In this document: positions 10,705 to 18,418 of the stretch, one piece after another | Position numbering within the stretch: position 1 is the stretch's first letter | Layout: each line of letters opens with the position of its first letter | NCBI GenBank assembly: GCA_009746045.1 | Contig: RPFO01002248.1 | Coordinates: 64,001 to 87,500, forward strand | DNA length: 23,500 bases | Source of the DNA: Mesostigma viride | Taxonomy: Eukaryota; Streptophyta; Mesostigmatophyceae; Mesostigmatales; Mesostigmataceae | Direction: 5' to 3' | Translations under genes and position numbers: made by a program | Notes under the pieces: generated by a model | What the model saw: only the letters and a program-made list of their open reading frames with translations | Told to the model about the DNA's origin: nothing | Databases searched by the model: none

Positions 10705-11594
10705 ACATGGCCACAGTCTATCTATTCTACACTACTACTACTGCTGTATTCCCCTACTAAGCTGCGGCGGCTGGAGTCGCTCAGTGGGGCCGCGGGGGTC
10801 GTATGCCAGGGCTTGTGGCCGACGTAGATGGTCGCCCCCTTCCAGTACACCGGCTGCCCCGCCTTGGTCTGCCGGAGCTGGAGGTAGGTCCGCGGCCATA
10901 TGTAGCTCCCGTCGCCGTTGTTGCTGCGCCGGCCAGGGTCAAGTCGTAGTCAAGGGTGAAGTGAGTCTTCTCGAGCCGCTTGCGGCGTCTGAGAAAAGAA
11001 TTCTTGTCCGCCGGTGACAAGGAGCGGGGGCGCCCCTGCCTTACGCCGCGCGCGGGGAAGGCGGTGGGCGACCAGCTCGATCTCACCAGTATATAATAAG
11101 GCCCATGCGAGCGAGAATTTCTCTCTCAAACGCACGTGCAAGCTTCTCGGAATTCTCATCTTCCTCCATGTCGAAGTGCTTGACGATGACATTGAGGCTG
11201 CGCTTGGCGAGCTCGGCTTCCTCGCGGAGGTCAAGCGTCTGCCGCTGGAGCTGGGCTGCGACGGCGGAGGTGGTGGAGGTGGTGTGCTGCCTAAGCATGT
11301 CCGCCCAGGTCGGGATGGGAGGAGCATCGCCAGCCAGGCCAGCAGGGGCTGGCTTGGCGGCAATGTCCTTCACCGCCTGGGCGGTGAGGCCTGCGGTGTT
11401 TTGAAGGACCTCGATGGCGATGGCATTGTCCTTGAGGCGCTGGTCGATGTCGCGGAGCTGGGCGGTGATGGAGTCGGTGGAGGCGGAGGGGGGGGGGGGG
11501 GGGAGGCGAGGAGGGTGGCGGTGGCGGTGGGGATGCGGTGGGGAGCTCAGCAGCCAGCGTGCGGCCCGCAGCTGCCACATCTGCAGCTAGGGCT
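10705..11594 (-). CDS. L1-ORF1-like protein (ORF1 copy 2, 5'-truncated)
   Basis: The best-preserved ORF1 of the window. The longest uninterrupted frame is 11083-11580 (165 codons). It holds a proline-rich start, a coiled-coil-like part (QLRDIDQRLKDNAIAIEVLQ), then EEAELAKRSLNVIVKHFDME, which resembles the start of the L1 ORF1 RNA-recognition-motif domain ('NVIIxG.. E'), and KLARAFEREILARMGL. After a shift it continues as YTGEIELVAHRLPRARRKAG and APPLLV, then KNSFLRRRKRLEKTHFTLDY, DLTLA, and finally IYVGHKPWHTTPAAP before a TAG near 10725. L1 ORF1 proteins are trimeric RNA-binding chaperones; that is known of the family and not shown here. At least two frameshifts disable this copy. Confidence 0.65.
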
Positions 11595-11698
11595 ACGTCG
11601 GAGGATACTAGTTGAAATTACCTCGCTCTTAATATTACCCATAACAAGAAGGGCTGGCGTAGTAATGGCTGTCTGTGATAAGCGCAAGGATATCCTAT
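11595..11698 (+). pseudogene. Reverse transcriptase element, short post-palm fragment
   Basis: The fragment resumes exactly at the second copy of ACGTCGGAGGAT and reads TSEDTS, stop, NYLALNITHNKKGWRSNG; after a shift it reads CDKRKDIL. This is the 'DxxITHxxxxW...xYDKRKD' segment that follows the RYIDDV block in this RT group. It is cut at GGATATCCTAT by a second insertion. Its continuity with 9391-10294 proves that 10295-11606 was inserted later. Confidence 0.8.
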
Positions 11699-11857
11699 TA
11701 ATTAATTAATAGACACGTGACTGCGTCACGTGAGCATACGTCCTCAGTGGGAGGGGAACATGGGATGGAATGGATGGTATAAGCTATCTAGGTCCTAGTT
11801 ACAGGGGTGTGGGCACCGCGGCCCGAATCGCTATGAATGCCATACTTGGTCACACGC
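11699..11857 (-). mobile_element. 159-bp SINE-like insertion with 11-bp target duplication
   Basis: Flanked by perfect direct repeats GGATATCCTAT at 11688-11698 and 11858-11868. The plus-strand left end is TAATTAATTAAT against the first duplication copy, so in element orientation (minus strand) it is a 3' tail of the same kind as in the 1.3-kb insertion. A perfect 8-bp hairpin, CACGTGAC-TGC-GTCACGTG, occupies 11714-11732, next to the tail. It has no coding capacity. The length, tail and duplication suggest a SINE or a very short 5'-truncated LINE mobilised by the same machinery. A GATTCGGGCC stretch faintly resembles a Pol III B box, but I could not establish a tRNA-derived head. Confidence 0.75.
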
Positions 11858-12345
11858 GGATATCCTATATACCAGCAAATTCCTTTTATTCGCTACCCCG
11901 ATATTCACAGTCTCCTTTCCCACACAGCCAAATATGATGTTGTTCTTAGTCAGTTGCATCGTTTTCCCGTCTTTATTCAGCTCTTATCGTGTCGATTTCA
12001 TCACGACTCTTGTTGAACTCTTGCATTGTTTGTTGGTCAAAGACTATGACCAAGGCATTACGCTCCGTCAAGTCTTGTGTTTTTTGCAACGTTACCCACA
12101 TCTGTTTGGTGCTGCCTCTAGGCACAAGCTCTACAAACAGGTGGTGGACCGGCTGGATCTCGTAGTATCTCCGCACATCTGAACCCTGTGATGCCAGATA
12201 TCTCCTTTGCAGCCGTTCCGAGCTTGGCACTGGATTCGTTGCCCATACCATCGCGTCGCTACAGTAACATGATGTTTTCTGGCATACGCGGGCTTTTGGT
12301 ACGTTCCCGCCGCACATTAATTTGAAAGTGAAGTCCTCCAGATTT
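11858..12345 (+). pseudogene. Reverse transcriptase element, C-terminal fragment
   Basis: After the second copy of GGATATCCTAT the RT resumes as PFIRYPDIHSLLSHTAKYDV, then VLSQLHRFPVFI. After a shift it gives LVELLHCLLVKDYDQGITLR and QVLCFLQRYPHLFG, ending VSPHI at 12180. The 'IRYPxxxS....KYxxVxxQLxRF' block is the conserved segment following the palm/thumb in this RT group. A further open segment to about 12325 (NPVMPDISFAAVPSLALDSL...) may be the element's C-terminal tail. No GIY-YIG or other endonuclease signature is recognisable. Confidence 0.7.
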
Positions 12346-12758
12346 TTGCCTTTGTACCGTGTGCAGTTCTTAATTGGACGTTTGGAAACATGGCTTGGCG
12401 AATGTAATGACTGACTAGCTAGACCTTTTCAGTGGTTTTCCATTTGAGGGTATTTCATCAGTTGCAAATGGTGGGAGAGCGATCGCAGCAATGGTGCTCA
12501 CCACTAGACACTCCTGGCCAGGCTCGAAACACACGCCCTGATCAAGCAAGCTGTTTCCGGCCCCACCGTCTAGGTCATCTAGTCGCTCTACACGTAAGCC
12601 AGCCATAATTTCAATGGACAAGGCTACACATTTCCATCTCCATTCATATTCATCATCCTAAACGACTCGAAAACGCGGAAAAGATAACGGCAGGCTCGAG
12701 CTATCATGGTCCGGATTCTCCCGATTTCTGGCCTGCGCTAGTGGTTGTTTCCTTGATA
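12346..12758. other. Unassigned DNA between the RT remnant and the LINE 3' fragment
   Basis: Probably the 3' part of the RT element or old flanking sequence. I see no protein-like frame with recognisable motifs and no repeat boundary. Confidence 0.3.
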
Positions 12759-12759
12759 G

Positions 12760-12992
12760 TCATCTTCCACCCCATACCATGCCTTTTAGGTATGGTACAT
12801 CATGGTGGTGCAGGTGCACCCCGTGCACCCAGACTGTAGGTGGCAGTTTACATCCCCCACCTGCAGGTTGTAGCCAAGAATGCATTAAAAACCCTATGCC
12901 CCTGAACCTAGGGCCATGTGTTACATACGCTCCCCACGGAGACAACTAATTAATATCTTCCTAATTAATTTATTAATTAATTCATTAATTTA
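12760..12992 (+). mobile_element. LINE-like 3' end (copy 3), plus orientation
   Basis: A diverged match to the 3' UTR of the ORF1-only element, read on the opposite strand. Shared blocks in order: CATCATGGTGGTGCAGGTGC versus CATGGGGATGCAGGTGC, GTTTACAT(C/T)CCCCC, GAATG(C/T)ATTAAAA, TATGCCCCT, ATGTG(T/C)TACATA, CTCCC(C/A)ACGGAG, then CTTCCTAATTAATTTATTAA and CATTAATTT (about 12957-12990). Only the 3' end is present, so it is a strongly 5'-truncated copy. I found no clear target duplication. Confidence 0.75.
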
Positions 12993-13032
12993 CAAATGGC
13001 TTCAGTCTGGTCACAGGCCTACGATCAGCACG

Positions 13033-14979
13033 TCATCCCGTGCAGCTGTGGCCGCCAGCAGTTTCTTCAATGCCAACCTGCATCGGCATCAGCAGCATCA
13101 GAGATAATGACACACAAATTAGAAGCTTAAGTCCTCGTATCATATCCCTGTGATGTGCGTTGACCAGGCCAATATCGACCTCTACAAAAATGTTCCATGG
13201 TGCGGTGTGCGTCACACCATCCATGTCACTTGCAGCGGAAAAAACAGTATAGATGTGTACGGTGTACCAACATGCCAGTTGTTCAACAACCCAGAACCCA
13301 GAACCTCACTTTGAATAGTTGATGGCAACATCACCTCTTATGCATGTCTCCACATTCTTATCCCCAAACTGGTCAATGAATATCAACCCTGCCCCTGCAC
13401 GGTCCCTGTAACAAGTTAGCAGGCTTAGCATGTACAACCTAAAAAAAGAACTGCAGCCAGCACCAACAAGGCGTGTCTACTTTGTGATACTTATTAATGA
13501 ATTAAACTGTTAATGAGGCGTGCCGTACCTATTCTGCTCCCGGTTTGCTGCAAGGGCTTCTTCGCCAGTTCGCACGACCTCTCGCAAGCTGCAAAAAAAA
13601 AAAATTGCGCAGATCATCAGAACATCCAAGTGCAAAATTTGGCAGTAGACAGTACTAGGTAGAGCAGCATCACCATTGAGAATGATAATACCTTAACGAA
13701 CAACACAGGAGAAAGGCAAAATGAAGATAAAAGAACAACTGTGCTACAAATTGAGCTCCGGCGACAGCATACAATAGCAGGAGAGGCGGCATCATCTATG
13801 AGGCGGTGCCCATAGAAGAAGAACAACATGGGATAGAGCGGGATTTGAAAGGGGACAGCCATTCCAATGGCTAATAGCTTCAGAGCTTTGAAGGGGGTCG
13901 ACCATTCCATTAATAGCTTCAGTCATGGCATGATCAGTCTGGCTTAAAATTACTAGAAAATTTCCCCAGCAGGCAACCCTGTCCCCTCCCTACCGGTCTT
14001 CCCATGTCCTACCGGTCCTCCCGCTCATGTCTTCCCATGTACCTAGCCGCTACATAGAAGGCCTTAAAACGTGCCAAATCAAGCAATTTCCTTTTGGTGA
14101 GCAAAGAAAGACTATAAATAAAAAATATTATCCCAACCTTTAACAATTCTGGAACATGCAATGTGTAAGAGGAAAACTATCTGCCACACATCTGCAAGAA
14201 TGCCGAACACCAGCAGGATAATAGCAGGAAAGGACAGCAAAACAGGTCAACAAAACGCGAGATCGCACCAACACAAACACAAACGCTGCGACTCCGATTA
14301 ACCAACCAAGGCCATGGCCATGCTTGGTCAACACCACCACCACCAACCTGGCCGCGAGCTCTGACGCGGTGGCAGTCACGCATGCCCGTGCATAGCCCTT
14401 TGGCAGGCGGCTGCCCCGAAACAGCGGCCCCACACCTTGGCACCAATCAGCGCCGACCGTCTGTAATACTTCCGCCCTGGGAGCCGGCGGCGCCTTGGCT
14501 TCGGTCGTGGCGGCCGTCGCAATGGGTGTGTCGCTGGGTGTGCTGGCGCTGGGCTCCGTGACGTCTCCAGAATCCCACGGGGACTGTGTAGGGTGGGATG
14601 ACACATGATGATGCCGGCAGGGGAGGCCAGACATCCACAGGGGAAGAAGATGGTGATGACCAAAGCTGGCACTGTTCTTGGAAAACAAAAGCTCCGCACG
14701 AGAGGGAAATCCAGCAGATATAGCCCTGCACCGGCAGATGTGACACTGCCGCATGTAGCACTGCATCCATACCCTGACCTTGTAAGACTTTTCAACTTGG
14801 TAGCTGGTGGCTGCGTGGTCTAGATCCACAAACTGCTCTATTTGGCTACTCCATCCCCTAGCGGATTGCAACGCTTCCGAGCTTTCTGTGCTGCTGTCTT
14901 CCCTACGGCAAAGTACACGGCGAAAGAACATGTATACACAGCTTTTTATCTCTCCCCAACCGGTTTCCCCCAAGCACAA
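13033..14979 (-). CDS. Uncharacterised, probably membrane-associated protein (minus-strand exons)
   Basis: Three small exons fit well, with correct GT..AG borders and phases: 13692-13795, 13529-13588 (after a poly-T/GCAG acceptor) and 13310-13405. They are followed by an exon starting at 13228. The junction frames read FYLHFAFLLCCSL-S-LREVV, RTGEEALAANREQNR-D, then RAGAGLIFIDQFGDKNVE and TCIRGDVAINYS-N-DMDGV. The 13692-13795 exon is strongly hydrophobic (LLLLYAVAGAQF, LFFYLHFAFLL), suggesting a signal or membrane anchor. Upstream, a 279-codon open frame (14140-14979) contains a likely exon about 14344-14590 (DTPIATAATTEAKAPPAP, LFRGSRLPKGYARACVTAT); its donor near 14344 is phase-compatible with the hydrophobic exon, but the link is tentative. 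The C-terminus is unresolved: read-through stops at 13033-13035, or a last exon gives KKLLAATAARDDVLIVGL. I do not recognise the family. Confidence 0.5.
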
Positions 14980-14999
14980 CGGTTGACATCACGCGCATG

Positions 15000-15455
15000 C
15001 CCAGCAGAGCATGGCGGAAAACACTCCAAGTCAGCGAGCCAACAGGCAAACATGGAGTCTTAGCACCAGCGCTCGGACTTTGGGTTGAGATGTGCTCGGA
15101 CTACGGCATAACCGTCCGCAGTGGGGTATTGCCTAGGTTCCGCGAGCGTCACCACGCCCATAAAAAGTGTCTTTCCAAAAAGGCGGGTCAAAGCGAGCCA
15201 TTTGGGCGGCCTGGGTGCAAACGCCCGAGATTCCTGATTCCTCTTCGCAAAAAGAAAGCCTGCCTTCTGGGCAACGAGCAGGCATGAGGCAGGTCAGGAT
15301 GCCGGCGGCGGCCACGTCTCCAGGCAAGGCACCGTTATGCACGCTGTTGGAAGTGCAGGCGATTTCTAATGCCTTACCACAATGTCACGAGTGGTGTGTC
15401 GCGTGCCTACCTGCAATCCTTTTGTGTCATCTTGCTTATGCACACTATACAGTAA
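15000..15455. other. Unassigned DNA upstream of the Harbinger-type remnant
   Basis: A 96-codon plus-strand frame (14997-15287) is rich in Arg/Lys and Pro and has no motif I recognise. The stretch may include the 5' end of the transposon, but I found no terminal inverted repeat. Confidence 0.3.
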
Positions 15456-15655
15456 ATGTCAGTGGAATCAGTGGATGGCGATGAGTCATCGGATGACGAA
15501 GATGACAGCTTTCTGGACATGGCCAGCTTGTTTACGCACGTGCTCACGGCATTCCTGCATGCTAGGCTGCAGTGCCGTTCCGACTTTATGCTGACTACTC
15601 ATGTGTTGAGCTTAACAACCCAGCTAACAACAGCAGCCTCTCCATTCCGTAAGCT

Positions 15656-15872
15656 GTGGCTTGCCTTAGGGCATGAGGGAAGACGGGTGTCTCTGCCCCC
15701 TTCTCGTCATGCAACAAACAGGGATGAAAAACACTTTAACTCTGTATTATTGTGCTCTGCGAATCCCCAACGGGTACGCGTGTAGTTGATTAATTAATTA
15801 ATTAATTAATTAATTAATTAATTAATTAATTAATTAATTAATTAATTAATTAATTAATTAATTAATTAATTG
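15656..15872 (+). mobile_element. Possible short insertion ending in an 83-bp TTAA tract
   Basis: A perfect (TTAA)n tract spans 15789-15871 and is followed by CGTAAGCT (15873-15880); the same 8-mer occurs at 15648-15655. If that is a target duplication, a roughly 130-bp sequence with a TTAA tail inserted here, in plus orientation, into the transposase gene. This parallels the tails at 10295, 11699 and 12957. An 8-bp match is weaker support than the 12- and 11-bp cases, and the body shows no clear similarity to them. Confidence 0.4.
15789..15871. repeat. (TTAA)n microsatellite
   Basis: An uninterrupted tetranucleotide array of about 20 units, self-complementary, so orientation cannot be read from it. 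It is far longer than the 12-20-bp TTAA tails elsewhere in the window. Confidence 0.97.
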
Positions 15873-17264
15873 CGTAAGCTCAATGGCTGCGGTTGATGCC
15901 TTGCGACCTTGGCCGAGCTGGGAGAGGAGAGAGCTTCGGGTTACACTTGAAGAAGCAGGCTCCACTTGAACAGACGGAGAGGGCATGTCTGTGATGCCAT
16001 CACTGCCCCGTGTCTCAATCTGTTTTGGGTACACCAAGCGAACACACTTTTGACTGTGAAGTCAAATGATTTCTGAGATCTATTTTGTGGGAGGTCGAGC
16101 GTCATTGCAGACATCGAGGAGCACCTTTTTCTGACTTTCAGGCGCTTGTGCACACGACGTTCAGCGAGTGTTGCACCAAATACAGCATCTTTAATGCATT
16201 CGCTGTTGCAATCGATGGTCTCTGCAAGGTGTGTGCGCTTGAAATGGGGAATTCGTTCCAGCTGCACGCAAGAGTCTTCTATTTGTTTCGTTGACATGAG
16301 GCGATGTCATCCTACTTTAGATGGGTTGGACTTTACAAGTTTCTATGAGTGTGACATCCTTGGTGACTTTTGTCACATGCACGTGACACTGCCCTGCTGA
16401 CATCCTTGTACCCGACGGAACGTGCAGTTGCCTTTTGACTGACCCGCCATCTGCCAAACCTACGGCGATCCCAGCATTCACGCAGCTGGGCGACCAAAGC
16501 GATGCAAGGAGCTCAGCCATCCCTTGGCTCAGAGCTTGGGCGTTTGGGGGTTTGTCGACCGGACCTTATGCCCATGCTATCGGCCGAGGCAACGCCCAAC
16601 GCTCTTGGATGGCCAGGTGGAGGCAGTTGACCTGCAGCGCCATCTGTTTAGCGGGCACGAGAGGCAACATGGTCTCAAGTTTCTAGCCCCCTCTGCCCCC
16701 AATGGGCTATTTGAAAGTCTATGGGGGTCAGAGAGGGGCGGACGGGGTGATGCCGCCTTGTGGCGTGATGCTTGTTGGTCAGAGAAGTTGGGCCCAGTTA
16801 TGAACAGGATTGGACAGCATTGCTTCTACGGGGACAACATTACTTGTACGGAGATAGCCCTTTCATGATCAACCGCTTCATTTGGCCTTTACTCTGGATG
16901 GCATGGCTGCGACAGCTGTTTTCGACAGGATATCGAACGGGAAGCGCACATGCGTTGAAATGACCTTCGGTGCATTAACTGAGACCTTTGGATTTGTGGA
17001 GATCAAGGACAATTTGAAGGTGGGCTTGCAGGCCGTTGGTAGGGTTCACATTGGGGCAGTCATCATGTACAATTGTAGGACTTGCTTGTCTGGCAACAAG
17101 GGAGCAGCAGTGAGGATAGCCGGGGCATCGTCTCCTCCATCCGCACCCTTGCAGAGCTCCACCGACAAGTGTCGTCCCAGAGGGAGGAGCGCTTAACGAA
17201 AAGGCAGAAGATTGATGCCGAGTTGAGGCAGAGAGATCTTCAACTACTATTTTTTAAATTTTAG

Positions 17265-18418
17265 ATTATAGCCAACATTGTGTCCTTGATTTATGCTCGG
17301 TCGACACAAACGCCTTGAAAACTTGGAATGCTTGGCTCCAGCCCCTTGGGTAAAATCCAAGGACGACCCGAACTAATGTAACATCTCCGAGAACTGCCCT
17401 GACGGATGGCCAACAACTCGGCCTTAACCCTCTTAGCCCAAACCCTTGAATTCTTCCCCCCATGGTCTTGCCCTTTCGCTATGGCCATCTGTGCTCCAGA
17501 CAGGGAGCCTGGGAGCAGATTTATCGGGCCAACTATCCCGGTCCCGCACTCCGTGCTGGGCGCCACCTGGCCCTCTCGTCCCCTTCCCGCCGATGTTGGC
17601 GCCGCGAAGGGGCTCTTATCCATCAACAATCCACAAAAAATAGCATCGATTTGCTCGTCCCAAGGGTACGCGACGTGTGTCGCCATAGTTTTACCTTACT
17701 TTGCCAAACCTACATCGGAAACTCAGGTCCTGTGGACTGTGCGTAAGGTGGGGTCGCAAGGCGCAACACACCTATAAGGGGGGGTTACGCATCGGGTGAC
17801 GCCGTGACGCCATTAAGTTGCGCACGGAGACCCAACTTTTTTGCGGAGCCTAGCGCAAAAGCTGCCTGGGCGCTTTCCAAGCGCCGGAGGGATTACTGTC
17901 ACGCTGAATCTCGGAGACACTGGGTAAAAACACGGCTGATGCTGCGGCCGGCGGCTTTGCTGGATCCGATCCATGTCAACCTTTCCCGGTGGTGTTGCAA
18001 AAACTCGACAATAGAAGCCCATGCCGCTACCCTCAACAATCAAAGCGGCCTAACACCCGAGCTGCCCGCCAGTTTTACGAGGGGTACTTGTGGGTCTGTT
18101 CTATGTGGGGTGCTGTAAGTCGGTTCTCCGCGGGGTCCTTGTGGGCTTGTGCTATGTGGGCGTCCCACAAGTACCTTGGCATTTTCCCTCGGCGCCGCTG
18201 GGTAAATCACAAGCCGAAGCAACTATGCAATTTCTATATAAAACAAAAAACATAAACATTCTGTTTCTGCCAAAACATTCCTGTTTCCCATCATCGCATG
18301 CAAATAACAAATGGGGTTCGAATGGTCACTAAAAGGTTAGAGAGAGGTGAGCGGATCTCCCGACTCCCGCCCACATCCGCGTCAGCTCAACCACCCCACA
18401 CATCAACCATGGAAGTAC
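17265..18418. other. Mostly unassigned; weak minus-strand open frame
   Basis: A 131-codon minus-strand frame (17291-17686) begins MATHVAYPWDEQIDAIFCGL and later has SRVWAKRVKAELLAIRQG. The 'W..EQID..F..LL' start is faintly like the Myb/SANT-like second protein of Harbinger elements, but this is too weak to assign and the opposite strand is also open. At about 18080-18180 a GGTACTTGTGGG / GTCCTTGTGGGCTTGTGCTATGTGGG motif recurs two to three times with small changes. No terminal inverted repeat of the transposon was found. Confidence 0.3.

Larger units (their letters stand above)
10295..11594 (-). mobile_element. ORF1-only LINE-like insertion (HAL1-like), reverse orientation
   Basis: A 1300-bp body is flanked by a perfect 12-bp direct repeat, ACGTCGGAGGAT, at 10283-10294 and 11595-11606. 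The repeat interrupts the RT codons for T-S-E-D. Read on the minus strand it begins inside ORF1, carries the rest of ORF1 and a 3' UTR of about 450 bases, and ends with a hairpin (10335-10358) followed by TAATATTAATTCATTAATTA-type sequence directly against the target duplication. A 5' truncation, a simple-repeat 3' tail and a 12-bp duplication are the marks of target-primed reverse transcription by a LINE machinery. It has no RT of its own, so it resembles half-L1 (HAL1) elements and needed another LINE in trans. Confidence 0.8.
15456..17264 (+). pseudogene. PIF/Harbinger-type (DDE_Tnp_4-like) transposase remnant
   Basis: The N-terminal part (15456-15655) starts with an acidic run, SVESVDGDESSDDEDDSFLD. 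The catalytic part is spread over frames at 16524-16868, 16772-16963 and 16882-17196. GFVDRTLCPCYRPRQRP carries the first Asp of the 'GxIDGT' block; LFSGHERQHGLKFLAPSAPN matches 'YSGHKRxHGLKxQ..xxPdGl'; then LWRDACWSEKL; LYGDSPF holds the second Asp; CVEMTFGALTETFGFVEI and NLKVGLQAVGR hold the Glu block. After another shift the end reads SIRTLAELHRQVSSQREERL, and the frame stops at 17262-17264. HARBI1-like enzymes excise and reinsert Harbinger DNA transposons at 3-bp targets. The three acidic residues survive, but at least three frameshifts and stops and the inserted TTAA tract make this copy inactive. Confidence 0.8.

Noticed and set aside
11014-11709. 231-codon plus-strand open frame
   Set aside because: It is antisense to the L1-ORF1-like gene and crosses the element's edge and target duplication; the minus strand holds the recognisable motifs.
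10283-11868. piggyBac-type insertion suggested by TTAA at element edges
   Set aside because: piggyBac duplicates only TTAA and has inverted termini; here the duplications are 12 and 11 bp of other sequence and the TTAA array is at one end only, as for a retroelement tail.
15941-16297. 118-codon minus-strand open frame opposite the Harbinger remnant
   Set aside because: It reads protein-like in places (KQIEDSCVQLERIPHFKRTH) but has no recognisable domain or matching splice sites and overlaps a decayed transposon; not enough to call.
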